DNA of 64,000 bases from Notamacropus eugenii (Eukaryota; Chordata; Mammalia; Diprotodontia; Macropodidae): NCBI RefSeq assembly GCF_028372415.1, contig NC_092872.1:14164479-14228478 (forward strand). The letters are read 5' to 3'. The first letter of the stretch is position 1. Each line of letters starts with the position of its first letter. The notes below the pieces were generated by a model that saw only the letters and a list, made by a program, of their open reading frames with translations, searched no databases and was not told the origin of the DNA. Position numbers and translations under genes: made by a program. This document shows, piece by piece, positions 22,209-33,286 of the stretch.

Positions 22209-22414
22209 CTGGTTTTCCCTACTGGAGTCAAATGCAAGAGGTCCAACCCTTTCCATGTGGCAACCCTTTAAACAACTGAAAAAAGCTACCCTGTCTTCTC
22301 TTCTCTTCTGGGGGTGAGGAGGTGGTAGGGAGGGGTTTCCTACACAGCCCAACAGAAAGTCAAGCAAATCACCTCTGACACCTTTTCCCTTTAGCAGGTT
22401 GGTTTCTGCTTTTT

Positions 22415-22538
22415 TTCCTTCCTTCCTTCCTTCCTCTCTTCCTTCCTTCCTTCCTTCCTTCCTTCCTTCCTTCCTTCCTTCCTTCCTTCCTTCCTTCCTT
22501 CCTTCCTTCCTCCCTTCCTTCCTTCCTCCCTTCCTCCC
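22415..22538. repeat. (TTCC)n microsatellite
   Basis: About 124 bp of TTCC with CTCT/CTCC interruptions at both ends. The long basic and proline/serine frames on either strand across it are repeat artefacts. Confidence 0.95.
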
Positions 22539-22611
22539 ATTAAAAGGTCCAAAGAGCTCCTGTGTGGACCGCCTTCCTCCACTAGTAGTGAGCACCTTCT
22601 CTTCAATTTCT

Positions 22612-22742
22612 AGTCTTAGAGAATTACCTGGTTAAGTGACTTGCCATGGGTCACACTGCCAGTATACAGGCCAGAGGTAAAACTTGAACCCAGGTATCCT
22701 GAACTCCCAGGCCAAGCTCTCTATCTATTACACCATGTTCCC
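22612..22742 (-). repeat. CORE-SINE head and core fragment
   Basis: 'ggttaagtgacttgccatgggtcacactgcc', 'aaaacttgaacccaggtatcc' and 'gctctctatctattacacc' in minus orientation. Confidence 0.65.
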
Positions 22743-22779
22743 TTTACATTCCTCATATGAGCTAGCTGAAGAAGACAGA

Positions 22780-22980
22780 ACCCTGGTTTTGGAGGTAGTT
22801 CAGATTCGATCTCACTTCTTAGCTGTGTAATGCTGGAGAAGGCATTTTCCTCATCTGGAAAGTACGGATTATAATAGTACTCACCTCACATGATGGTTGT
22901 AAGGATAAAATAAGATATATATGAAGTGACTGCATACATGAATCCCTAAATAAATGCTAGCTATCATCATCATCATGAAG
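22780..22980 (+). repeat. MIR
   Basis: 'agttcagattcgatctcacttcttagctgtgtaatgctgg...cctcatctggaaagtacggattataatagtactcacctcac' is the plus-strand MIR order. Confidence 0.7.
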
Positions 22981-23039
22981 CTTAGCCCAAACAAATGTCT
23001 TCATAGGTGTGAACAAATTCGTGTAGCTTGACTGGGTGG

Positions 23040-23375
23040 TGGTGGAATGAAAAGTCCTGAACTTGGAGGCATAAGGGGCGTTCCGGATCTACCACTTACT
23101 AGCTGTAACTTTAGCTTCTCCTCTGTAAAGTGGGCACAACAATACTTGTATTTTGGTCTTGCAGAGTTGTGATAGAAAGAAGGCTGTCAGGAGACATGGG
23201 GTGAGATCAAGGTTTTTCCTAACTCTGAGCCTGAGCGAGTCATTTTGCTTCCACTTTCAACTCCAGCAAAGCAAGGGTAATAACCTTTGCCCTCACTGTG
23301 CATCTCCACAGGGGTTTTATAAACATCTCAATCCCTGTAGAGATGAAGCACTAGGTTTAACTGTGAACCACCAAG
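23040..23375 (+). repeat. Two tandem MIR copies
   Basis: The first (23040-23175) has 'ctaccacttactagctgtaac' and 'ctctgtaaagtgggcac'. The second (23185-23375) restarts at 'gacatggggtgagatcaagg' and keeps 'ctgagcgagtcattttgc'. Confidence 0.6.
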
Positions 23376-23399
23376 CCTAGGTGAAGGATATTATGAGCT

Positions 23400-23940
23400 G
23401 CTGGTCCTCCCAGACCCTAAAGTAGTGGGGACCAAATCTGCTCCCTTTCCTCAGAGGAACGCAACTCTGCATGACATGGCTGTCTGGAAAGTAGAGATTT
23501 TTGCTCTGAAAGAATTTTTCTTGGGTAGGAGTCCCTGAGCCACATTAGGGATGCTGAAATCCCAGTTACTTGTGCTCAGCAGAAGCACTAGCCGCTCTAT
23601 TTAGCAGCATTCATTAACCTAAGATTAAGACTTCGGCACCCACAGGTGATTAGTACTAAGCAGGTTCTGAGGCACCAGGGCTCTGCTGCCCAGTGGGCAT
23701 TTTCCAGGTTTGGAGCAAGTAATTGTAGGGGGAAGATCTGATTGTGGAGAGAGTGGAGGTGAGCTTGGAGAGCTGGAGGAGTTTTTGTTTGGTTTGGGTC
23801 TTGGGGTGAATCCCCAACTCCCAACATCCATTTCAAACTAAAGGGAGAGCGAGGATTATGAAGATCTCATCCCCAACCCTCCCGGAGGGTTCATTAGGCG
23901 ATCTGTGTCAAGACTTTAAAGCTCCTAATTACCACCATCG
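23400..23940. other. No recognised feature
   Basis: Nothing identifiable as gene or repeat; two short open frames on the minus strand lack domains. Confidence 0.35.
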
Positions 23941-23984
23941 TCCTTGACCCACCAGCTGTGCCTTAGCTAGGAGGAGGGGCGGCT

Positions 23985-24250
23985 GGCTCAGGACTGCCCA
24001 GCATGGCATGCCCACTGTGCTCTGGGGGCAAAGCAGCATCGCAGGACCACGGAGAGGGACCGGGAGATGCTCCAATCCAGAGACATCTCCATCCCAGATA
24101 CTCCAACGGACTGTGTCCAACCTACTGCAGAGTCTTCGGAGCTCCTGTTGGACTGATCAGCCACAGGGGAAAACACTGTACCTTGACCCCAACAGCGGGA
24201 TGTCATTGGTCCCCCTCAAGTACAAAGGACGAACAGCAACAGGGGAGGGG
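23985..24250 (+). mobile_element. RTE/BovB-like LINE 3' end, second copy
   Basis: Covers the last part of ORF2 and the 3' tail: 'tgcccagcatggcatgcccac', the finger-encoding region (LCPTYC...APVGLISH, about 24111-24170) with an altered first cysteine spacing, then 'gatgtcattggtccccctcaag...ggacgaacagcaac'. It is parallel to 4330-4600. Confidence 0.8.
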
Positions 24251-24419
24251 TAGGACTTATTTAAAACTACCCAGATCCCACCGAATACGAAAGGACCCCT
24301 CCACTGCCCCATTTTGCAGCCCTTCCACCGTTCCAGCACACAAACATGGGGAGTTCTTGCCTGGAATTCTCACTTTATGTAATTATTGCTTTGGTTTAAG
24401 ACGTTTTTTGTTCCTTGTG

Positions 24420-24600
24420 ATTATTTCAGAGAAGGTTGGCACATTAATATGATAACTTTAATATAAAATACAATAGATGTATCGTATTTTTAATTATACA
24501 TAGTTGTTCATAGTATTTCTAACATTAAATATAATCGTATAATAATTTGTAAATATGTATAATATGTTATATAATTATTATAATTATTTATATAGACCTT
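24420..24600. repeat. AT-rich low-complexity tract
   Basis: Runs of TAATATAAAATA/ATAATTATTATAATT with almost no G or C. Confidence 0.8.
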
Positions 24601-24879
24601 TTAAAAGTGAAACCATATTAAGTACTGCAGGATATAAGGGATGTAGGGGAATGGTAGTTTGGAAAGGGAAGTTTGCTCAAGGCAGTGACAGGGTTTATGC
24701 GAAATATTCTCTTGCTAATATTCATTTGATTTTTATCTTTCAATGAGAGGTAAAAGTAATGGGACAGGTGCCAACAGGTCCTTGCTGAGCAGGGCCTGGT
24801 CTCCAGGTAGAAGAGATGAAACACAATTTCAGATATAGGAAGACAAGACGTAGATGGTATCTAAAGAAGAGCTTTAAGT

Positions 24880-25100
24880 CACACCTCTGATGCACACTGG
24901 TCATGTGACCTGAGCAAGTCTTCCAATTTCTCAGTGCTAGTGACAATTCTCTAAGACTAAAAAATGTAGAGGAGGTGCCAGCCTCACCCATGAGGTCCTC
25001 GTACCCATGAAATCACATGTTCAATCCCTATCCCCAGCACCTAGCACAAGTGGCCAGCATCTGGTAGATACTTAATCAAAGCTTGTGGATTGATGATTGA
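24880..25100 (+). repeat. SINE core fragment and L2 3' end
   Basis: 24880-24960 has 'tgcacactggtcatgtgacctgagcaagtc' (CORE-SINE). 25015-25100 has 'tccctatccccagcacctagcaca...tggtagatacttaatcaa' (L2 end). Confidence 0.5.
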
Positions 25101-25140
25101 TTCATGGTAGAAGTAGAACCTTGGAGATGATCTAGTCTCA

Positions 25141-25260
25141 ATGGCTCCCAAAGTGTGGTCTGGGGACACCCAGGAATTCCTGAAACCGTTCAGGGGGTCC
25201 ATGAGGACAGAACTATTTTCATGATACTAAGATGTTGTTTTTACCGTACTTCTAGTACAG
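25141..25260. mobile_element. hAT-like MITE fragment
   Basis: 'ggctcccaaagtgtggtctgggg...ccgttcagggggtccatgagg...aactattttcatgatactaagatgtt' matches a mammalian hAT non-autonomous pattern. Only one end is visible. Confidence 0.45.
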
Positions 25261-25419
25261 TAAACATCAACATACCACATCAATAAAAGCTCAGGATAGG
25301 GGCAGGGCATCGTCCTGAACAATGTTTAAGAGTGGAAATGGGCCCTAAAGCCAAAAAGACCGATACTCACTTATCTGGTCCACAATCTACTCTTCTACCT
25401 GTGCCATTTTGTGGAATAG

Positions 25420-25605
25420 TTATAACAGCTTACATGTTCCTTACAACTTTGTGAAGTTGAGAAGGTCAGTGTTATTATACCTGCCTTATAGATACATCTT
25501 TCATAAGTGAAATGACCTCCTCAAGGTCCCACAGCTAGTTAAGGGGCGGAGCTAGGACTTGAGCCCAGTTTTCCTTATTCTAAGTGCATTGTGCCCTGCT
25601 TCTTG
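25420..25605 (-). repeat. MIR
   Basis: 'aagtgaaatgacctcctcaaggtcccacagctag...ggcggagctaggacttgagcccagttttcc' in minus orientation. Confidence 0.65.
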
Positions 25606-25642
25606 AATGTGGAGAGAAATGTTCCTCTCCCATTTTAAACTG

Positions 25643-25650
25643 TGACGTCA
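25643..25650. promoter_or_regulatory. Palindromic CRE, TGACGTCA
   Basis: A single perfect consensus CREB/ATF site. With no promoter or conservation evidence it may be chance. Confidence 0.2.
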
Positions 25651-26019
25651 ATTCTCCTTTTGCAAAGAGCACCCATGCTTTTTATTTCTACTTTGCTTAA
25701 CAACCACTTTTCAAGGTAGCTACATTTTGTGACCACATAAGAATCGTCAAAAAACCAGTCCCATTTCCCACCCCCGCCACACTTACCCTGGGTCTATATA
25801 GGTCAAATGATCTGCTTCAAGGGCAGACATCAATTATTGACCTCCATCTTTCTATATGAGGAAGTGGAGTTGTGTTGCAACCAGAAAAATATGGGTCACA
25901 CATCCAGGGTTCTATAAAGAAATTCCCCTAGGCTGAGAGGAGACCATTCTTCTGCACCCCAGGGCCTCTGGGAGCTGTCTGTCTTCTTACTTCCTGCCTC
26001 CACAGCCTACTTAGGGGAT

Positions 26020-26805
26020 TTCCTTCCTTTTAAAAATATATATATATATGTATATTTTTATTCTGAACTTAAACACCCCAAAGAGTATTTCCATCTATAC
26101 AACCAAAGCGTGATGGTTTATGAAAGTGTTAGTATCCATGTCTTATTCTTTGTTTTAAAAAAAAGTATACAAAAAATTCCATACTTTACTTTCCCAACTG
26201 CCCTGTTTGTTTGTACTTCCTTCAGAACTTCCTTTTTTTCTCTGATGGGCATTAAAAAAAAAGTTTTAATAGCATTTTTTGGCATTATTATTATGAACCC
26301 ACCCTCTGATGTCCAGTTTCCCCCTCAAGTAGAAATTGAGAAAGTGAAGGAAAAAAACCCTCTTCTAACAAATACATATAGTTAAGCAAAATAAACCCAC
26401 ATAATGGCCATGTGCAAACATGGATCTCTATCCTGAGTCCGTCATTCTGTCAGGAAATGAGTAGTGTTTCATCCAAGGTCCTCTGCAGACATGGCCTCAT
26501 TCCATTGACAAGAGTTCAGAAGTCTTTCAAAGTTTCTTCCAAAGTTGTTTCTCTTTACACTATTGTTGTCCTTGTTTGAATTGTTCCCCTGGTTCTGCTC
26601 ACTTCACTCTGCATTAATTCATACAAATCTTCCTGGGTTTCTCTGAATCCCTGTTTTTCATATTCTCTTAAGGCACAATGTTATTCCATTGCATTCATAT
26701 GCAGCACTTTGTTCAGTCATTACCCAATTGATGGGCACCCCTTTAGATTCTTGGGCTTTGCTTTAATACCCCCTTTAATCTCCCCTTTAATCACCCTGGT
26801 GTGAA
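26020..26805 (-). mobile_element. L1 3' region
   Basis: The plus strand shows, in order, a T/TA-rich tail region, 'gttcccctggttctgctcacttcactctgcattaattc', 'aggcacaatgttattccattgcattcatatgc' and 'cagtcattacccaattgatggg'. These are complements of the L1 3' landmarks at 12.9-13.1 kb. Confidence 0.75.
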
Positions 26806-26809
26806 TACA

Positions 26810-27730
26810 CAAGAAGTTTGTGAATTCATTTGTATATTTGTTTCCAGATCTCTATTAGGACTCCTCCAACCCTGCTTCTTTCTCAACTGAATTTGAATTC
26901 TTTCCATATCAAACTTTTGTATGTCCTATATTTCAGAGAAAACTGAGGTTTGTCTGATGCCACCCACTTCCTCAATGTTTGTATATTCTTCTCTAGCACT
27001 GTGACTGGGGATTTCCAATATCCTCTAATTTCTCTTGGACTGACTTCAAGGACGCATCTACTATTTCCCCGGTTGTTCTGGCCTAGTGGAAGACTTTACA
27101 AATCCTAAGAAAATCACAAAGTAAAATGCTATCCAAAGTGATTTGATTTTAATGCTTCTTCAAAGGTAGAAGGAAGATAGACTAAATGACCTTTTGACTG
27201 AGTTTCACAGTGAGGACTCTGTATCTGATTCTTCGGTTCCAGAATAAGAGGTAAAATTACATCTATTAGTCAACCAATCAACTAGAATTTTTTATTATTA
27301 ATCAAAAAAAGTACAAAGTTGCCCTTAAAAAAATTTCATTTGACCAGGTCCCCAAAAAGTTTGGATGAAATCCTGACCTGCAGCTGGAATGTTAATGGAA
27401 TCAAAAAGGTTCAAAACTTCTCTCCTTTCAGGGACCCCCTGCCCCACCCATATCCATTCATTTGCCAAGTCCCACAAATTTCATCAAAATACCTTTCAAG
27501 GCAATCCTTTCCTTTTAACAGTATCCCCAGTCTACTCTTTCCCCTCCATCCCACTCATCTACCAAAGGAATGTCTCTAAGCACTCAAAGACTCCTTTCTG
27601 TGTCTGGTTGCAGATCAGACTTGCCAAAGCAGCCTGAAATCCTTGGCCCAACCTATATGACATGAGAGTTGAACTCAGGATCAGTCTCTCGGGAAGCAGC
27701 CTGGTTGTCCTGGAAGGTTCCATTCCAAGC
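26810..27730. other. No recognised feature
   Basis: Pyrimidine-leaning sequence; two overlapping 82- to 86-codon frames at 27319-27637 without domains. Possibly old L1 debris on the left. Confidence 0.3.
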
Positions 27731-28073
27731 CTTCAAATTCCACATCTGTATCAGCAAGGACCTGGACATACACAGGAGGGCCTTCTGTACAGGTTCTTAG
27801 ATCTGCTTTTCTAAAAGGAAAGCAACTTTTGAGGCGTCAACAATTTACTTTAGTCAAGCACATATATTATTCACTTAGTTCAGGGGAAAAAGTCAGCACC
27901 CTGAACTTCACATACATTACAGATCAACAGACAAATCTAACTATCTGACCATTACTTACATGCATAGTTACCAGAGAGAGAAGCACCAATATCTGGGTTT
28001 TCAAAGGAAAGGGCTCCTTAGCAGCTTCCCAGAGTCTCCTCTGGCCAAACAAACATTTTCAATGAGCAAGCCC

Positions 28074-28703
28074 TGAATGGGAACAGATTTAGTGAAGACT
28101 TCTCAGGAATATGGAGTCTTCTCCCTGGAGTGGAAGAGACCTTGGGCCCATGTTTCCATTCCTCCAGAGTCAGGTGATTTCCATATAAGCCTATGTATTG
28201 CTTTAGGATCAATGATTGGATATGACTCACTAGCTCCTCAATACCTAATTTGCATATGCGGCAGTATGCAGTCCTTACACAGGTCCACCTGATTTGCATA
28301 AGTTCTCAATGCCCAATTTGCATGAGTTGTCAATGCGTCATTTGCATATATTTTCAATGCCTAATTTGCATATAATGATGTGTATTCTCGCGGGCTTTGT
28401 AATCGTTGGGAAGCAGGAAATTTGAACTGGGCTCCAAAAGGGGATTGGTTAGATTTCCTGCCTAGAATGTAAGACCTTCCTCTCAGCCAATGAGAATAAT
28501 GGTCAGTGGTGGGAGGGGGATTCTTCGTGTCAGGGTCCATATAAACTATCATTCTGCCTTTGTAAGGCAGCTTCCCTGCTCCAGACTACCTGGTGAAGGG
28601 ATCGCCCCGCTTCTCGGGAGAATCGAATAAAAGAGCTTTCTGTTAACACTTTGAGAGGCCTCTGAGTAGTCAGTTTGAGTAGGGGTCTTGCCATTCCCAT
28701 ACA
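28074..28703 (+). mobile_element. Solo LTR with octamer-array U3
   Basis: A 630-bp LTR, TGAATGGGAACAG...CCCATACA, flanked by a 4-bp GCCC repeat (28070-28073 and 28704-28707), the target-site length of many class I ERVs. Promoter parts are in order: octamer array (28248-28371), inverted CCAAT (GATTGGTT near 28444), CCAAT (about 28484), TATA (CATATAAAC near 28540) and AATAAA (about 28626). Not related to the 7.3-kb family. No internal viral sequence is present. Confidence 0.75.
28248..28371 (+). promoter_or_regulatory. Octamer (ATTTGCAT) tandem array in LTR U3
   Basis: Perfect ATTTGCAT at 28248, 28292, 28316, 28340 and 28364. The last four are exactly 24 bp apart and sit in a diverged tandem unit (CAATGCCCAATTTGCATGAG-type). 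Octamers bind POU factors such as OCT1, OCT2 and OCT4; an enhancer role is inference. Confidence 0.8.
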
Positions 28704-28904
28704 GCCCCAAAACAAAAACCTCAAAAGGTGTGGGCCTTCCTACCAAATAAATCTCCCCTAATCAAGCTTCCCTTAATGGGCAGGCCCATTAATGGGTGGG
28801 GAAGATCTTTGACTCTCATGGACATAATTAACATTACAACATCCTAGTGATGCTACCCCCTAACTCTAGTGTATTTCTCATCCCCTTGAAGGTGAGGGAA
28901 GGCA

Positions 28905-29035
28905 AGAATAAGCATTTACTATGTGCCAAGGTAATGGGCTAAAATCAGGGAATGAAAAAAAGACAGTCTCTGCCCTCAAGGAGTTTACATTATAATGAGG
29001 AAAAGCCACACACAAAAAGGAATTAAAAAGTAGGG
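28905..29035 (+). repeat. Old mammalian repeat ('tactatgtgcca' type)
   Basis: 'aagcatttactatgtgccaagg...gacagtctctgccctcaaggagtttacattataatg'. Family not assigned; related copies lie at 31388, 35285, 38785, 54695 and 62805. Confidence 0.6.
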
Positions 29036-29094
29036 GTTGGGGTGGGGTGAGAATGCTATACTTTGGCTGTGTGTAATCTTGTATCTTGCATAAT

Positions 29095-29600
29095 CTTTCT
29101 CTTACTTTAAGGCTAGACTGACTTGATTCCCATCCCTAAATATGTTCTCTCCCTTTGTCTGATTCTTTTTTCCTCCATCACAACCTCTCTGTACTCTCTT
29201 TATTTGTATAGCCACCCAAAATAAAAGTTTCTTGAGGGCAGTTACTATACAAAACATCCACAAAAATAAAAAGCAAAAACCTCACAAAGTCCTTGTGTTT
29301 AATGCTAGTTCAAGACTTCTCAAAAGTCATAGTTCTAGTAACCTACTTTATTCCTCCTGCTGCTCTAAAAGCAAGATCAAATAACTTTGTTCCTAGAAGG
29401 GAACTGCCCAAAGACCACACTTAGCATTTCCTAATTTTCCCATCCAGAGGGACACTCCCTGGACACCATTAAACTGTGTGTAGTCTTTCCCTATTAGAAA
29501 ATAAACTCCTTGTGAGCAAAGACCATCTTTGCTTTTGTATTTCCATCTCCAATTGATTGGCTATACGTTAAGTGTTTAATAAATGCTTTTTCATTCATAG
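29095..29600 (+). repeat. L2 LINE 3' fragments
   Basis: 29465-29600 is clear ('aataaactccttgtgagcaaagaccatc...acgttaagtgtttaataaatg'). 29095-29250 is a weaker copy ('aaagtttcttgagggcagttac'). Confidence 0.55.
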
Positions 29601-29604
29601 ATAC

Positions 29605-31385
29605 ATTTCAAAGATTAACAAATGTGTTTACAGTTTTTTAGCAACTGAGTTGACTTTCTTTAAATTACAAGGTTGAGAGTGGGGGTAGGGGACTGGAAAT
29701 ATGGTGAATTGAGGGGAGATTGAGGATATCTGGACTGGAGGTCCGATCATGGGCATATCCAGGTTTAAAGAATGGCTGAGTCAAAGATGACTCTGGGTAT
29801 CTCCTTTGGAAAGTGCTGAGACAATGGGTGAGAATCACCTAGTCCAATGAGGTGATCTTTTGGTATGTTTGTTGTCCTTGGGTAGAGAGTCTCTCTTTCT
29901 GGGGAGTCTCTTTATCCAAATCCTAATTCAATCTTCCAAGCTGATTGGGAGTTTCTATCAGCAGTTATCTCCCCATTCCCCCTATATGAAGGTAGGGTAG
30001 AACTTGAAATGTGACTTGGGGGGGCACGTTCAAAATGCCTTTGATTTTACTGAGTGGAAGGGAAGGGATTTCAGCATCTCTCTCCATGCCCCATTTATTT
30101 TTATGGAGTAAAATAAAGTATGAGGCAGTTCCCATTCTAAATCAATGATACCAGGGCCATACCGGTTTCTTATACCCTTACACAAAATCCAGGAGTTTAA
30201 ATCACTGTGGGCTATGGGTTAGAATTATGTATGCACTCAAGAACACATTCATTCACTTTCTTCCCTCATCCCATATCACAGAAAGATACTACAAAAGGAC
30301 AATTATTTGAACCCAGAATTAAGCAGGAGAATGACTGGGGGCTGGCTTTTTTTTAAGAAATCGCAAAATTCTTTAAATGACACTAAATTCCCCAAATTAT
30401 TTTTTTAACGCTAGTGTTCTACTAGTGTCATTGAATGACTGGGAGTGATGGGACACTCCATTCCTCCAAAGAATGATCAATCATGATTTCAAAGGATCGA
30501 TGAAGAAGAATGCCCACCTCATAATAAAAAAAATGATGGGACTATAAAGTAGCCTAGCAAAATGAGAAACACAGTTTTGGACACAGCCAACATAGGAATT
30601 TATTTTGCTTGACTATACTTATATGATGCAAAGGCTCTATATTTCTTTCTTCCTTTTCCATTATCTTTCATTGAGGGAAGGATGAGGAAAGAAGAAAAGA
30701 AAAATGCTTGGTACTTTTTAAAAAGTAAAAAATTTATTTTTAAAAAATTAAAGGCAATGTAGAAGCACAAGTCAAAATGTCTAGAAAATACAGAACTATT
30801 AGAAAAGAACCAGAACAAATGATATTATTAAAGGAATATATGATTTAATAAGGAACAGAACTGATCATGTGGTTAGAGAGAGGTAGGTGCCTGTGAACTC
30901 TCCCATCTTCTTGAAATATCAAGAGAAAGTATGGAAGACCCCCAGTAAATGAAGTAGTGCCCCCTGGAAAGGATTGAAAGAGGACACAGATAATTGTTGC
31001 TCAGGATGGAGAGACATGGATGGTCTGTACTATGCATCCTTGGAGAGAAAACTCAAATAGAAGTGATCATAGATACATCTGAAAATTTCGGACAGTCCTG
31101 GCAGCCAATCCTTTTTTTCTCTATGGGATAACTGTAGACTTTTAAAAAGCATATCATAAAGGAAATGTCAAATACTTATGTGACCAATTAAATTTGCTTT
31201 AGAAGTATTTGTATTTAAAATACATGAATTTTAATGCATAGTGTCATAACTTTTTCGTTGTTTCTGACTCTCCATTAGAATTCTTTGCTCACTCATTCCC
31301 ATGGCTTTTATCTTTCTGTGGTCTTTGTGAGAGATCAGTTAAGTCCATTAGACTGGGACCTCCTTGAGATCAGAACTTTCTTTAT
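29605..31385. other. No recognised feature
   Basis: Mixed AT-rich sequence without SINE, LINE or LTR marks that I can name. A 72-codon minus frame (30600-30818) is in A/T-rich DNA and lacks domains. Confidence 0.3.
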
Positions 31386-31387
31386 AA

Positions 31388-31530
31388 TCAATCAGGAAAC
31401 ATTTATTAAGTGCCTACTATGTGCTAGGTTCTGTGCTAAACACAGAAAGGCAAAAGGATAAAAAGAAAGGCAAAACAATGGCAATGTTTCTTGCCCTCAC
31501 TGAGGTCACAATCTAATGGGAGAAAGCAAC
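31388..31530 (+). repeat. Old mammalian repeat ('tactatgtgcta' type)
   Basis: 'aaacatttattaagtgcctactatgtgctaggttctgtgctaaacacag...ttgccctcactgaggtcacaatctaatggg'. Confidence 0.65.
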
Positions 31531-31846
31531 ATATTTTTTTTTTAAAGATGAAGTCCTATAACCAGGTGGGAGATGGAACTCTCCATGCCATCTTCTCCCT
31601 TCAAAGGGAGAGACAGAGTTTCAGAGTTGATGTGAACTTGCTGGATGACAGGTTTCTGGAGGCCATAATGAAACCCAGTGGAACATCTGGGTAAGAAATG
31701 ATGTAAACGATGCCCTGGGTACCCTCCTTAAGTGAAGGATCTAGGAGGAGTTTTCCATTTACCCTTTGCTCTTCATCAATCCCCAGTACTGAACATGGTG
31801 CCTGACACTTAATAAATCACTTAACAAAAACTTATGGATTGACTAC

Positions 31847-31960
31847 TATTCTTAGAACCAGGAAGACCTGAGTTCAAGTGTCACCCCTCACACATACGAT
31901 GGGCAAATCATTTAATCTCCCTAGGTAATTAAAACTATAAGTAACAGAGGAGGTCCAGTC
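31847..31960 (+). repeat. CORE-SINE/MIR fragment
   Basis: 'gaaccaggaagacctgagttcaagtgtcacc' is the tRNA-like B-box end, then 'gggcaaatcatttaatctccctagg'. Confidence 0.6.
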
Positions 31961-32039
31961 CTACGCTGGTTGATTTTTCTCATCTGACTGTTCCCTATAA
32001 TCACTGAATTCTCCAGTCCAGGGAGATATGTGTTCTTCT

Positions 32040-32258
32040 GTTCCTGTTTTTCCCCTCCTGGCATTATTTCATAAAAGTCTTTCCAGATTTTATTTATTCC
32101 TCAGATTCGTCGTATATAATACTGTAGTTTATACCTCTATATGCACACATAAATATGTATATTATTTATAATGTATAATGCTTATGTACTTGTAGTGTGT
32201 AATAGTCTATTACATTAATGTTAACGCAATTTATTTAATCACTTTCCACATTTAGGTT
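32040..32258 (-). mobile_element. Older L1 3' region, left part of target
   Basis: Continues at 34968-35280 across the inserted element. Together they read as one L1 3'-region stretch on the minus strand ('ctttccagattttatttattcctcag...tttaggttacttttgacattctg'). Confidence 0.6.
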
Positions 32259-32273
32259 ACTTTTGACATTCTG
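32259..32273. repeat. Target-site duplication, left copy
   Basis: ACTTTTGACATTCTG, identical to 34953-34967. Confidence 0.9.
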
Positions 32274-33286
32274 GTTTTTTTTCCTTTTTATTTATTTATT
32301 TATTTCACTTTTAACATTCATTTTCACAGAATTTTTGGGCTCCAAATTTTCTCCCCCCTTGTCCCCTCCCCCCACCCCAAAACACCGAGCATTCCAATTG
32401 CCCCCATCACCACTCTGCTCTCTCCTCCATCATTCCTCTCTGCCCTTGTCTCCATCCTCTCCTCTGTCCTGTAGGGCCAGATAACTTTCTATACCCCTTT
32501 ACCTGTATTTCTTATCTCCTAGCAGCAAGAACAGTACTTGACAGTTATTCCTAAAACTTTGAGTTCCAACTTCTTTTCCTCCCTCCCTCCCCACCCCCTC
32601 TCTTTGGAAGGCAAGCAATTCAATATAGGCCAAATCTGTGTAGTTTTGCAAATGATGTCCATAATAGTCGTGTTGTATAAGACTAACTATATTTCCCTCC
32701 ATCCTATCCTGCCTCCAATTACTTCTATTTTCTCTTTTGATCCTGTCCCTCTCCGTGAGTGTCGACCTCAAATTGCACCCTCCTCCCCATGCCCTCCCTT
32801 CCATCGTCCCCCCCCACCCTGTTTATCCCCTTATCCCCCACTTTCCTGTATTGTAAGATAGGTTTTCATACCAAAATGAGTGTGCATTTTATTCCTTCCT
32901 TTAGTGCAATGTGATGAGAGTAAACTTCATGTTTTTCTCTCACCTCCCCTCTTTTTCCCCAAACTAAAAAAGTCTTTTGCTTGCCTCTTTTATGAGAGAT
33001 AATTTGCCCCATTCCATTTCTCCCTTTCTCCTCCCATATATTTCTCTCTCACTGCTTGATTTCATTTTTTTAAAGATATGATCCCATCCCATTCAATTCA
33101 CTCTGTGCACTCTGTCTCTATGTGTGTGTGCATGTGCATGTGTGTATGTGTAATCCCACCCAGTACCCAGATACTGAATAGTTTCAAGAGTTACTAATAT
33201 TGTCTTTCCATGTAGGGATGTAAACAGTTCAACTTTTATAAGTCCCTTATGACTTCTCTTTGCTGTTTACCTTTTCATGCTTCTCT

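Larger units (their letters stand above)
27735..28840 (-). mobile_element. LTR of a second ERV family, split by an inserted LTR
   Basis: Two arms, 27735-28073 and 28704 to about 28840, align with the LTR at 51171-51512: 'acacaggagggccttctgtacagg', 'aagcaacttttgagg', and on the right 'tctcccctaatcaagcttcccttaa' and 'cataattaacattaca'. On the minus strand it starts TGTAATGTTAAT. The middle is interrupted by the 28074-28703 element. Confidence 0.7.

Noticed and set aside
22200-22635. GRKE and PSFL repeat proteins over 22.4-22.6 kb
   Set aside because: They are translations of the TTCC microsatellite on either strand.
22612-22742. Possible tRNA genes at SINE heads here and at other SINE loci
   Set aside because: The A/B-box-like motifs belong to tRNA-derived SINEs; no cloverleaf with acceptor pairing was seen.
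25643-25650. CRE as evidence of a promoter
   Set aside because: An isolated 8-mer with no CpG island, exon or second motif nearby; kept only as a low-confidence site.
28248-28371. CRISPR-like array
   Set aside because: The 24-bp periodicity is contiguous, with no repeat-spacer structure, and the setting is a vertebrate LTR.
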